A stretch of 34,169 nt of DNA, taken from NCBI GenBank assembly GCA_017432825.1, contig JAFRIJ010000002.1, positions 1 to 34,169 of the forward strand, written 5' to 3'. Of the stretch, positions 15,693-23,666 are shown one piece after another. The position numbers and the translations under genes are program-made. The number at the start of each line of letters is the position of its first letter. The stretch's first letter is position 1. The notes under the pieces are model-generated. The model was not told the DNA's origin. It was given only the letters and a program-made list of their open reading frames with translations, and made no database searches. The stretch comes from Bacilli bacterium. GTDB taxonomy: Bacteria > Bacillota_I > Bacilli_A > RF39 > UBA660.

Positions 15693-18449
15693 ATGTTAAA
15701 AATAAAGAAAGAAAAAAAGAAGAAAGAAGATAAAAAAGTATTAAAAGAAGAAAAAAAGAAAGAAACAAAAAATAATAAAAAAGAAAAAGAACCTAGAAAA
15801 AAACGTAAATTATGGAAAAAATTACTAAGTTTATTTATCTTCTTATGTGCTTTAGGAGTATTTGCAGTATTTGGATTCTTCTTATATATCGTTAACACAA
15901 CTGGAGAATTTGATCCAAATGCACTAGCAAATCAAGATCAAACAATAATATATGATAGTAAAGAGAATATAATTGCAAAATTAGGTATAGAAAAAAGAGA
16001 ATCTGTTAAATATGACAAATTACCTCAAGTACTAATAGACGCTATAATAGCAACAGAAGATTCTAGATTCTTTGAACACAATGGTGTTGATGGTGCTAGA
16101 TTCTTAAAAGCATCGATTGGACAAATAACAGGAAATAGCAGCGCTGGTGGTGCATCTACCCTAACAATGCAGGTAGTAAAAAACAATCTAACATCAACTG
16201 ATCAAACAATAATAAGAAAATTTAAAGACATATATTTATCTGTATTCTTTATGGAAAAGAAGTATACAAAAAAAGAAATATTAGAATTTTATGTAAATGA
16301 TAGCCTATTAGGTGGAAATGTATATGGTGTTCAAGAAGCATCTAAATATTATTTTGATAAAAACGTATCAGAATTAACATTACCTGAAGCAGCTTTAATA
16401 GCAGGATTATTTCAATCCCCTAATGGTTACAACCCATATAAATATCCAGAAAATGCTCAAGGAAGAATAAAAACAGTATTAAAACTGATGGTAAGACATG
16501 GATATATAACTAAAGAAGAAGCTGAAGTAGCAGAAAGTATAGATGTTAAATCTCTACTTACTGATAAAGAAGAAAAAACATTGTATCAAGGATATGTAGA
16601 TGCTGTAATAGATGAAGTAAAACAAAAAACAAAAAATGATCCATATACAGTATCAATGGAAATATATACAGCATTAGATCCAGATATACAAAAAGGCCTA
16701 GACGCTATAATGGATGGATCAAATTACGACTGGCCAGATGATAAAATACAAGCAGGTGTTACAGTATTAGATATTAATAATGGTGAAATACAAGCCTTAG
16801 GTGCAGGAAGAAACAGAAAGGGAGAAAGAACATATAACTATGCAACCATGGCAAAAAGGCAGCCAGGTTCAACCGCAAAACCAATATTTGCATATGGTCC
16901 AGGAATAGAATATGATAACTACTCTACTTATGAATTATTTGTTGATGAACCATGGTCATATTCTGATGGAACAAGTTTTGGAAACTGGGATGGTGGATAT
17001 CAAGGATTAATGACAATGAAAAGTGCTATAGCCGTATCTAGAAACGTGCCAGCAGTAAAATCAATTCAAAGAGTTAATAAAGATGTAGGAAATGATAAAG
17101 TAGTAAAATTTGTTAATAATTTAGGAATAGAATTAGAAGATAACGTAGCCTATGAGGCTTACGCTATAGGTGGATTAAAACGAGGTGTAACAACAGTACA
17201 AATGGCAGCAGCATATGCAGCATTTGGCAATGGTGGTTATTACATAGAACCTCATACAGTAAAATCAATTAAATATAGAGATACAGATGAAACAACAGAA
17301 TTTAACTACAAAAAAAATCAAGCTATGAAAGAATCATCTGCATACCTAATGACAAATATATTAGAACATGCAGCTCACTATGGTTTCTCTGGAGGAACAA
17401 ACCAATATCAAGGAACAAAAGCCGTAAAAACAGGTACTTCAAACTTTAGTGAAGATGAATTAAGAAAACATGGCCTACCATCATATGCTGTAAAAGATTT
17501 ATGGTCTGTAGCATATACTTCAAAATTAGCAATTTCCCTTTGGTATGGATATGAAAAAACATCATCAGATTACTATTTAACAGGTGCAAGTGAACCAAAA
17601 GATAGATTAATGAGAGCTGTAATGAAAACCATACCAGTAACTACAGAACCATTTAAAGTTCCATCATCAGTTAAATCAGTAACAGTTGAAAACATGACAT
17701 GGCCACCTCAACTACCAAGTGATAACACACCAAGTGATTTAAAAATAACAGAATATTTTGCCGAAGGCACAGAACCAACTGAAGTATCATCAAGATTTGA
17801 AAAATTATCAAATGTTAAAAATTTAAAAGTAACAGATGATAAAAACGGAATAAAAATAACTTGGGATGCCGCAAATGATCCTAACTCAAGCGATAATCTT
17901 AAAAAATATTTCTCACAAGATGTGTTTGGTCATAGTACTGATACATTTGTAGATAAAATAAAAGGTATATTAGGTGACTTTGGATATGGCATATACATAA
18001 ATGGTAAAGAAATTGCATTTACTACCGATAAATCATATACATATAAACCAACAACGACAGGAAGTATAACGGTTACAGTTAAAACAGAGTATAAAAACTT
18101 TAAATCAAGCGCTTCAGATGGTGCAACATTAAAAGCAAATGTCAAAGCCTTTGTAGAAGATAAAGATAAATTAAAAATTATAACAAATCAAACACATACA
18201 GAATTCAATATTGGTGAATATGTTGAAGACAAAATAACAATCGAATTTGATGAAAAAGACGTAACAGATGAGGCAACAACAACTTATAGTATTAATGGAA
18301 AATTAGAATCCAAAACTTACTCAGTAGAAGCAGTAGAAAATGCAGTTAATAAAATAACTGAACCAGGAGATTATACAATTAAATACACAACTAAATATAA
18401 TAATATTACTGTTACAAATACTAAATCATTTAAATTAAAAGAAAGTTAA
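15693..18449 (+). CDS. ponA: Class A penicillin-binding protein 1 (transglycosylase/transpeptidase)
   Basis: This 918-aa protein opens with a Lys/Glu-rich cytoplasmic tail (about 45 residues), followed by one membrane anchor. A GT51 glycosyltransferase domain carries IATEDSRFFEHNGVD (catalytic Glu) and GGASTLTMQVVKN. The transpeptidase domain has PGSTAKP (Ser-x-x-Lys), SRN (SxN motif) and KTGTS. About 230 further residues after the transpeptidase form beta-rich, fibronectin-like modules. The enzyme polymerises and crosslinks peptidoglycan. The upstream ATG at 15681 directly abuts its only SD-like sequence; the ATG at 15693, 8 nt after GGATGG, is chosen instead, though the call is not certain. 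A strong terminator follows. Confidence 0.95.
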   Translation: MLKIKKEKKKKEDKKVLKEEKKKETKNNKKEKEPRKKRKLWKKLLSLFIFLCALGVFAVFGFFLYIVNTTGEFDPNALANQDQTIIYDSKENIIAKLGIEKRESVKYDKLPQVLIDAIIATEDSRFFEHNGVDGARFLKASIGQITGNSSAGGASTLTMQVVKNNLTSTDQTIIRKFKDIYLSVFFMEKKYTKKEILEFYVNDSLLGGNVYGVQEASKYYFDKNVSELTLPEAALIAGLFQSPNGYNPYKYPENAQGRIKTVLKLMVRHGYITKEEAEVAESIDVKSLLTDKEEKTLYQGYVDAVIDEVKQKTKNDPYTVSMEIYTALDPDIQKGLDAIMDGSNYDWPDDKIQAGVTVLDINNGEIQALGAGRNRKGERTYNYATMAKRQPGSTAKPIFAYGPGIEYDNYSTYELFVDEPWSYSDGTSFGNWDGGYQGLMTMKSAIAVSRNVPAVKSIQRVNKDVGNDKVVKFVNNLGIELEDNVAYEAYAIGGLKRGVTTVQMAAAYAAFGNGGYYIEPHTVKSIKYRDTDETTEFNYKKNQAMKESSAYLMTNILEHAAHYGFSGGTNQYQGTKAVKTGTSNFSEDELRKHGLPSYAVKDLWSVAYTSKLAISLWYGYEKTSSDYYLTGASEPKDRLMRAVMKTIPVTTEPFKVPSSVKSVTVENMTWPPQLPSDNTPSDLKITEYFAEGTEPTEVSSRFEKLSNVKNLKVTDDKNGIKITWDAANDPNSSDNLKKYFSQDVFGHSTDTFVDKIKGILGDFGYGIYINGKEIAFTTDKSYTYKPTTTGSITVTVKTEYKNFKSSASDGATLKANVKAFVEDKDKLKIITNQTHTEFNIGEYVEDKITIEFDEKDVTDEATTTYSINGKLESKTYSVEAVENAVNKITEPGDYTIKYTTKYNNITVTNTKSFKLKES

Positions 18450-18470
18450 ATAAATAACTTTCTTTTTATT
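18437..18470. terminator. Bidirectional terminator between ponA and the lipoprotein gene
   Basis: A perfect 12-bp stem AAAAGAAAGTTA/TAACTTTCTTTT (18437-18448 with 18455-18466) has a 6-nt loop and T-rich ends on both strands. Both convergent stop codons lie inside or against it. Confidence 0.88.
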
Positions 18471-19050
18471 TACAAGTATATCCTAAATCCTCATAACTAG
18501 TTCTAATATTATCAAAATTTCTATCAACATTAAACCTAGTTAAATCAGAATCACTTATCTTATCAAAATCAATTTTATATACAACTCTATATTCTCTATC
18601 ACTATCAACATCTACATCATAAGAAAACCCTTCAATATTATCAAGAGAACTAAATTGATTCTGATATGAATTTCTAATACCCGCTATATCTAATATAGTA
18701 TCTTTAACACCATCAACTACACCATCAATAGTATCTCCTACTACACCATCAATAACTTCATCAGAAGTAGTTCTTCCATCATTTTGAACATTATCACTAT
18801 CAGGAGTAGTTCCATCAGTAGAAGCATCAACACCATCCATAGTATCATCATTAGTAGTATTTTGATCTTGATTATAATCATACGTAATTGTAACATATTT
18901 TACATCATTACCACTATACTTTATTACATACTTAGTATCAGTAGTTAAACCATTACTAACACTATTAGAAGTACAAGTTAAAGTATCAGTTCCCATATCA
19001 CAACCACACATTAAAAATACTATACAAAATATTAATAATAATTTTTTCAT
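18466..19050 (-). CDS. Secreted lipoprotein of unknown function
   Basis: This 194-aa protein starts MKKLLLIFCIVFLMCGC, a type II signal peptide with the modified Cys at residue 17 (a loose lipobox LMCGC). A short beta domain follows with TDTLTCTSNS..., then an Asp/Thr-rich linker (about residues 60-115). A second domain ends in YTCK, so C25 could form a disulfide with the terminal Cys. The overall plan resembles YehR/DUF1307-type lipoproteins, but I am not sure of that. The start is fixed by GGAGGG upstream; an open frame extends 51 codons further upstream but through the asnS terminator, so it is not real. Confidence 0.65.
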   Translation of the reverse strand: MKKLLLIFCIVFLMCGCDMGTDTLTCTSNSVSNGLTTDTKYVIKYSGNDVKYVTITYDYNQDQNTTNDDTMDGVDASTDGTTPDSDNVQNDGRTTSDEVIDGVVGDTIDGVVDGVKDTILDIAGIRNSYQNQFSSLDNIEGFSYDVDVDSDREYRVVYKIDFDKISDSDLTRFNVDRNFDNIRTSYEDLGYTCK

Positions 19051-19114
19051 TTTTTCCCTCCAATCATTATTAATATACCCAATAATACATATATTAATAT
19101 TTCCAATTTTTTCC

Positions 19115-19143
19115 AAAAAAAAAAGATAGTAAAAAACTATCTT
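19115..19143 (-). terminator. Terminator of asnS
   Basis: The stem AAGATAGT/ACTATCTT (19123-19130 with 19136-19143) has a 5-nt loop, and a run of eight or more T residues follows on the minus strand. Confidence 0.88.
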
Positions 19144-20506
19144 AATAATCACAATTACCTGGAGTTCTAGGATAAGGAATAACATCCCTAATATTATCCA
19201 CACCAGTTAAATAAATAAGTAACCTTTCAAATCCCATTCCATATCCAGAATGTACACAACTACCATATCTTCTCAAATTAATATACCATTCCATATCATT
19301 AGTTGACATATCTAGTTCCTTCATTCTATTAACTAACTTATCATAGTTATCTTCTCTTTGAGAACCACCCATTAATTCACCTGCTCCTGGAACTTCTAAA
19401 TCAACTGCTGCTACTGTCTTACCATCATCATTTTGTTTCATATAAAATGCTTTTATATCCTTAGGCCAATTTTTAATAAATACAGGTCCATTAAAATATT
19501 CTGTAATATATTTTTCATGTTCTTTAGCAATATCTTCACCATATTCTGGTTCAAATTCCCATTTAACATCAGCTTTCTTTAAAATAGAAATAACTTCTTC
19601 ATGATCAATTCTTGTAAATTTACTATCAATAAGTTTATTCAACTTATCTATTAACCCCTTTTCAACAAATTTATCAAAAAACTCCATTTCAGTAGGACAA
19701 TTATCTAAAACATACTTAACAACATATTTAAGTTGGTCTTCCATAATATCCATATCACCTTCTAAATCGCAAAAAGCAATCTCAGGTTCAATCATCCAAA
19801 ACTCATTAGCATGTGTCTTAGTATTAGAATTTTCTGCCCTAAAAGTAGGCCCAAAAGTATATATTTTTTTATATGCCATTGCAAACGTTTCACCCTCTAA
19901 TTGACCAGAAACAGTAAGAGCTGCAGGCTTACCAAAGAAATCCTTATCATAAGAAACTTTTCCATCTTTAGCAACTCTGTCCAAATCTAAAGTAGTTACT
20001 TGAAACATTTCTCCTGCACCTTCGCAATCACTAGCAGTTATAATTGGTGCATGAAAATATACATATCCTCTTTCTTGAAAATATTTATGTATTGCATAGG
20101 CAGCTACACTTCTAACTCTAAATACAGCTTGAAACAAATTAGTTCTAGGTCTTAAATAAGCCATATCTCTTAAAAATTCTTTAGTATGTCTTTTAGGTTG
20201 AATTGGAAAATCACTAGGACAATCTCCTAATAATTTAATATTACTTGCTTTTAACTCAAATTTTTGATTACCCTGTGATTCTACAATTTCACCTTCTACT
20301 TCTATCGCAGAACCAACTAAATACTTACTAACATCGTCAAAATTCTTTAACTTATTATCATATACTATTTGTAAATGTTCAAAACAAGTACCATCAGAAA
20401 AATCAATAAATCCAAAATCTTTTTGTTTTCTATGATTTCTAATCCAACCTTCTACAGTAACCATTTTACCTAAATAATCATTTTCAAATAATTGTTTAAC
20501 ATCCAT
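19142..20506 (-). CDS. asnS: Asparaginyl-tRNA synthetase
   Basis: This 454-aa class IIb synthetase has an N-terminal OB-fold anticodon-binding domain with GWIRNHRKQKDFGFIDFSDGT (about residues 20-40). The catalytic domain carries motif 2 (FRAENSNTKTHANEFWMIEPE) and motif 3 (GMGFERLLIYLTGVDNIRD). The C-terminus IPYPRTPGNCDY is typical of AsnRS; AspRS differs there. The start is the ATG at 20506, preceded by GGATGTGAT, one mismatch from the ideal GGAGGTGAT; a TTG at 20521 is too far upstream. A TATAAT (minus strand, 20532-20527) gives a very short leader, so there is no room for a T-box. Confidence 0.96.
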   Translation of the reverse strand: MDVKQLFENDYLGKMVTVEGWIRNHRKQKDFGFIDFSDGTCFEHLQIVYDNKLKNFDDVSKYLVGSAIEVEGEIVESQGNQKFELKASNIKLLGDCPSDFPIQPKRHTKEFLRDMAYLRPRTNLFQAVFRVRSVAAYAIHKYFQERGYVYFHAPIITASDCEGAGEMFQVTTLDLDRVAKDGKVSYDKDFFGKPAALTVSGQLEGETFAMAYKKIYTFGPTFRAENSNTKTHANEFWMIEPEIAFCDLEGDMDIMEDQLKYVVKYVLDNCPTEMEFFDKFVEKGLIDKLNKLIDSKFTRIDHEEVISILKKADVKWEFEPEYGEDIAKEHEKYITEYFNGPVFIKNWPKDIKAFYMKQNDDGKTVAAVDLEVPGAGELMGGSQREDNYDKLVNRMKELDMSTNDMEWYINLRRYGSCVHSGYGMGFERLLIYLTGVDNIRDVIPYPRTPGNCDY

Positions 20507-20546
20507 TTTTATCACATCCAATTATTATTATACCAAATATTATTAA

Positions 20547-20570
20547 AAATAATAAGTACTTCTACTTATT
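20547..20570 (-). terminator. Terminator of the Xre regulator gene
   Basis: An 8-bp stem AATAAGTA/TACTTATT (20551-20558 with 20563-20570) has a 4-nt loop. The T-tail on the minus strand is short (TTTAAT). Confidence 0.6.
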
Positions 20571-20922
20571 ATCTCATTTTTTTTACAATTAAACTAACAT
20601 ATCTTTTAACATCTTTTATTAATTTACCATATAAATTTGGATAATGCTTAATTTCATTTATAATATTTATATCATCTCTAGATACCACACCAATAAATTC
20701 ATTACCATCTTCACTAACAACTGGTACTTCTCTACCTAATAAATAATCAGTTGTAGTTTCAAATATATCAGCAAGAATACAAAAAGTATCTAAACTAGGT
20801 GTTCTAGTTCCATTTTCATAACCACATATAGAAACCTTAGTAACACCAATTAAATCTCCTAATTCTTGTTGACTCATTCCCTTTTCTAATCTCATATCCT
20901 TAATTCTTTTTCCAATTAACAT
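20569..20922 (-). CDS. Xre-family helix-turn-helix regulator
   Basis: This 117-aa protein has an HTH_3 domain at residues 3-60: GKRIKDMRLEKGMSQQELGD, VTKVSICGYENGTRTPS, and LADIFETTTDYLLGR. The C-terminal half has no recognised domain; EDGNEFIGVVSRDDINII may mediate dimerisation and the end is basic. It probably represses its own promoter. The ribosome binding site is GAGG, 9 nt before the ATG. A candidate operator region lies upstream (see 20954-21048). Targets beyond its own gene are not evident. Confidence 0.88.
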   Translation of the reverse strand: MLIGKRIKDMRLEKGMSQQELGDLIGVTKVSICGYENGTRTPSLDTFCILADIFETTTDYLLGREVPVVSEDGNEFIGVVSRDDINIINEIKHYPNLYGKLIKDVKRYVSLIVKKMR

Positions 20923-20953
20923 ACAAAATACCTCACTTACAATTACACTTTTG

Positions 20954-21048
20954 TTAATTTAAATTTAATTAATTTATTAGGTTTTTTTTGCTAATTAAAC
21001 TAACAAGTAATAGTATGCCATACTTCATTCCATTTTGCAACACTTTTT
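20954..21048 (-). promoter_or_regulatory. Candidate promoter and operators of the Xre gene
   Basis: The 181-nt gap between the Xre gene and the small-protein terminator has no gene. On the minus strand TTGCAA (about 21046-21041) lies 17 nt from CATACT (21023-21018), with TGG before it. A perfect 13-nt palindrome AGTATG-C-CATACT (21012-21024) covers this -10. A near-palindrome of 19 nt (20954-20972, TTAATTT...TAATTAA) lies further downstream. Both are plausible binding sites for the regulator; the match is weak. Confidence 0.35.
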
Positions 21049-21070
21049 TTAATTTTTTTTTATTTTTTTA

Positions 21071-21100
21071 AAAAAGATAACCCATATTAGTTATCTTTTT
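21071..21100 (-). terminator. Terminator of the YjcZ-like gene pair
   Basis: A perfect 11-bp stem AAAAAGATAAC/GTTATCTTTTT (21071-21081 with 21090-21100) has an 8-nt loop and lies just after the stop codon of the 21104-21214 gene. It is followed by T residues on the minus strand. Confidence 0.82.
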
Positions 21101-21103
21101 ATC

Positions 21104-21214
21104 TTAAAAAAAACATGATCCTAAAATTATAGCAAGTAATATATATAAAACAACAATTATCAAGAATCCATTTCCTGATTTACAATTATTATCACAAGAA
21201 TTATTTGTCATCAT
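21104..21214 (-). CDS. YjcZ-like tiny membrane protein (first copy)
   Basis: This 36-aa protein has a polar head MMTNNSCDNNCKSGNG followed by one membrane helix FLIIVVLYILLAIILGSCFF. The helix matches the tiny transmembrane YjcZ family (consensus close to GFALIVVLFILLIIVGA), which is linked to sporulation in Bacilli. A strong GGGGGTGAT lies 1 nt before the first ATG; the second ATG (21211) may be preferred for spacing. It lies 16 nt downstream of the second YjcZ-like gene, so both are one transcript. Confidence 0.7.
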   Translation of the reverse strand: MMTNNSCDNNCKSGNGFLIIVVLYILLAIILGSCFF

Positions 21215-21230
21215 AATCACCCCCTATTTA

Positions 21231-21311
21231 TTAAATCCATGCACCTAATATAATTATAAGTAAAATAAATAAAACTAAAACTATCGCTGCTGAAGATCCA
21301 TAATTATTCAC
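21231..21311 (-). CDS. YjcZ-like tiny membrane protein (second copy)
   Basis: This 26-aa protein, reading NNYGSSAAIVLVLFILLIII then LGAWI, is a short polar start plus one membrane helix, a close match to the YjcZ/tiny-TM family. The start is GTG at 21311, 6 nt after a perfect AAGGAGGG, which argues strongly that this minute frame is translated. A sigma-E-like promoter lies upstream. Confidence 0.75.
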   Translation of the reverse strand: MNNYGSSAAIVLVLFILLIIILGAWI

Positions 21312-21343
21312 AAGTATCCCTCCTTTTTTATCTATTCAATCAT

Positions 21344-21371
21344 ATTTTATGGATTTAATAAAATAATGTTC
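21344..21371 (-). promoter_or_regulatory. Sigma-E/K-like promoter of the yjcZ-like pair
   Basis: On the minus strand GAACATT is followed after 13 nt by CATAAAATA. The first matches 6 of 7 positions of the sigma-E -35 (KMATATT); CATAAAAT matches the sigma-E -10 except one base and also fits the sigma-K form CATAnnnTA. The same CATAAAAT occurs before the YutH-like gene. Confidence 0.4.
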
Positions 21372-21383
21372 TTATTTTAACCT

Positions 21384-21413
21384 AAAGAAAAAGAGATAAA
21401 TAATTATCTCTTT
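21384..21413 (-). terminator. Terminator of the type IV secretion-like operon
   Basis: The 10-bp stem AAAGAGATAA/TTATCTCTTT (21390-21399 with 21404-21413) has a 4-nt loop, followed on the minus strand by TTTCTTT. It includes the stop codon of the last gene. Confidence 0.82.
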
Positions 21414-22138
21414 ATAAAATTATATTTATCATTAGCATATCTAAGTAAATAACAATTACCCTTTTCACTAGAATTATCTTTTAAAATAATATCATTATAA
21501 TTATCATTTCCAACAGACAATACCCATACTAAATCATATGATTTATAATTATCATCTTTACTTAAATAACTAATATCAATATACTTAGAATCAACATAAG
21601 CAAATACGGAATAAATATAATTATCTGTATATAATTGATTAGAAACAACATAAATATAATCATTATTCTTATCATTATTTAAATCAACATCATATTTTTT
21701 TAATACATTAAACTGACCAGTATAATTATTTTTCTTTGACTTCAAATAATTATTTATTATAACAGTATCATTATCACTTATGCTATCTTCCTTATAATTA
21801 ACTAATTTAATATTTAAATCAACACCAAAAGCAATAAAAGGATATTCAATTTCATGACTTTTAATTTTATCATCAAAGAAATAAAACTTATTATTAACAT
21901 TAACAGAGAACTTACCAACATATTCTTGATTAGAGTAAACATTAAACTTAGTCCACTTAATACCATAGTTAGATGCTTTTCTCCAATTTCTATACCTATA
22001 TTCATAAGTATTATAACCATTAATAATAACTAAACCCTTTGATAATTTTCTATCATCTTGAAAAAAATAAGCTAACGCAAAGAATATTGCAAATACAATT
22101 ATCAATAAAATAAACACTTTAATATTACTCTTATTCAT
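21404..22138 (-). CDS. Membrane-anchored extracytoplasmic protein with EF-hand-like calcium loop
   Basis: This 244-aa protein has an N-terminal anchor (about residues 7-25) and a beta-rich outside domain, with no cysteines apart from one near the end. Residues 150-160 read DVDLNNDKNND, a DxDxNxDxxxD loop like those that bind calcium in dockerin/FG-GAP repeats. I do not recognise the family. Topologically it resembles VirB8 (one N-terminal anchor, outside domain), but no sequence evidence supports that. It begins 11 nt after the hydrolase gene with a GAGGTGAT ribosome binding site and closes the operon. Confidence 0.55.
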   Translation of the reverse strand: MNKSNIKVFILLIIVFAIFFALAYFFQDDRKLSKGLVIINGYNTYEYRYRNWRKASNYGIKWTKFNVYSNQEYVGKFSVNVNNKFYFFDDKIKSHEIEYPFIAFGVDLNIKLVNYKEDSISDNDTVIINNYLKSKKNNYTGQFNVLKKYDVDLNNDKNNDYIYVVSNQLYTDNYIYSVFAYVDSKYIDISYLSKDDNYKSYDLVWVLSVGNDNYNDIILKDNSSEKGNCYLLRYANDKYNFIKR

Positions 22139-22149
22139 TAATAATCACC

Positions 22150-23643
22150 TCAGCTACAATAACTCTTTCCCTGACAACTAATTGACTTATCTCTAGTCCA
22201 ATCAGAAATAAAACTAAAATGCATTGCATCGTGTCCACCATTATTCCAATCAGATCCATTAATTAAAGTATACTTATGTGCTATTTGAACAACAGGAGAT
22301 CCCTTATAAATAACTTGATATTTTGCCCTGGTTTCTGGTAACTTTTCCCATTCAGTACTAGACATAGATCTATCATCATATCCATTACCAGTAACACTAG
22401 CATTTATATCACAAGCAACACCATAAGAATGTGGAGATAATACCGTACCATTAGTTATTGGTCTATATTCATAGCAACCATCATAACTACCAATAACAAA
22501 ATCAGGAGCGTTCTCATATACATCTTCAAAAAAAGCCTTCCAAACATTAGCAATTGCCTTATTAACAGTTATCTTTTGCATTACTCTCTCAGTATCAGTT
22601 CTAGTATTGTTTCCTGTACCACTCTTCCATTTTCTCATAGGAACCTCTATATCTATAACTCTAGAATTCATTTCAGATTCCGTAATATTAGGATGTCTAT
22701 CTAAAGTAGCCCTACCAATTAAATATTTCCAAGCAGTTTCTTGGTCCCACTTAATAATAGTAGCAACATCTACATCATCTATATTGGGATCAATATTAGG
22801 AACAACTCCACCCTCATCTTTAGCTAACCCAAATACTTCTTTTCTAAAATAAGCCATTACATCAACAAGATAATTAGAATAAGCATCTTGATCATCTTGA
22901 GTAGTTACAGCACATGAAGAACCAGAACAATTCTTACCAGTAGCACAAGCTTTCTTAACTCTATCCGGCATATTATTAGGATATATATAAGAAGCATAAT
23001 AACAACCGCCAGTACCAGAACCACCAGGATTTTCCCAATAATCACCTATATAAGAATACTTACCAATAGCAAACCAATTAAATAAACTATCCCAATTACT
23101 AGCACTATCAATTACCTTCTTAGCGCCATCCATAAAAGATGAAAAACTATTACAGTCTTTACCCCCACCAGTATTAGTACATCCATATCCCCAATAATTA
23201 TGATTACCAACAGTAATATTACCACCATTTTCTTTTAAAGCAACTGTAACAACTAATTCAGGATTAACTTGTACTGAATTAGCATAATCATAATAGTCAT
23301 CTGAATATTCAGCAAAATCCTTCATTCCAGGATTTTTTTCTGCATATGCACTAACTTTTTCTTTAAACTCCTCCTTAGAAAACGAAGTATAACAAATAGA
23401 AAAACCATTTTCACTACATCTAAGTTGAGAAGGATTATAACTTAAGTCACCATTACCACCACTATCAACATCTTCATTATTCGCTCCAATTGCTCCCATA
23501 AACAAAGCAGCAAGCATTAAAAATGGCAATGCAATCACGAAGACAACAAATACCATCTTTACAGTAGAAACAGCAGCAATCACTTTTCTAACTTTACCAA
23601 CTGTAGATTCAGAAGTCCCATCTTCTTTCTTGTCATCTTCCAT
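22150..23643 (-). CDS. Two-domain peptidoglycan hydrolase (lysozyme-like plus M15 D,D-carboxypeptidase-like)
   Basis: This 497-aa protein has a cytoplasmic N-terminus and one membrane anchor (about residues 28-53). A lysozyme-like/glucosaminidase domain (about 90-270) has VNPELVVTVALKENGG, where E138 is the likely catalytic Glu, plus HNYWGYG. A C-terminal M15/VanY-type zinc peptidase has SPHSYGVACD (H405, D412) and HDAMHFSF (D472, H475), the usual ligands. It should cut both glycan strands and peptide stems, opening the wall for a secretion channel, like VirB1-type proteins. Several Cys pairs suggest disulfides. It ends in TGA overlapping the next gene's ribosome binding site. Confidence 0.85.
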   Translation of the reverse strand: MEDDKKEDGTSESTVGKVRKVIAAVSTVKMVFVVFVIALPFLMLAALFMGAIGANNEDVDSGGNGDLSYNPSQLRCSENGFSICYTSFSKEEFKEKVSAYAEKNPGMKDFAEYSDDYYDYANSVQVNPELVVTVALKENGGNITVGNHNYWGYGCTNTGGGKDCNSFSSFMDGAKKVIDSASNWDSLFNWFAIGKYSYIGDYWENPGGSGTGGCYYASYIYPNNMPDRVKKACATGKNCSGSSCAVTTQDDQDAYSNYLVDVMAYFRKEVFGLAKDEGGVVPNIDPNIDDVDVATIIKWDQETAWKYLIGRATLDRHPNITESEMNSRVIDIEVPMRKWKSGTGNNTRTDTERVMQKITVNKAIANVWKAFFEDVYENAPDFVIGSYDGCYEYRPITNGTVLSPHSYGVACDINASVTGNGYDDRSMSSTEWEKLPETRAKYQVIYKGSPVVQIAHKYTLINGSDWNNGGHDAMHFSFISDWTRDKSISCQGKSYCS

Positions 23644-23666
23644 TTACATCACCACCAATCAAATAA

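Noticed and set aside
19051-19203. A 51-residue N-terminal extension of the lipoprotein gene
   Set aside because: It would run through the asnS terminator, and a perfect GGAGGG plus signal peptide mark the start at 19050.
7961-23643. UGA recoded to tryptophan, as in some AT-rich Mollicutes-like lineages
   Set aside because: TGG encodes Trp throughout and TGA ends uvrX (7961) and the hydrolase gene (22150) at sensible places.
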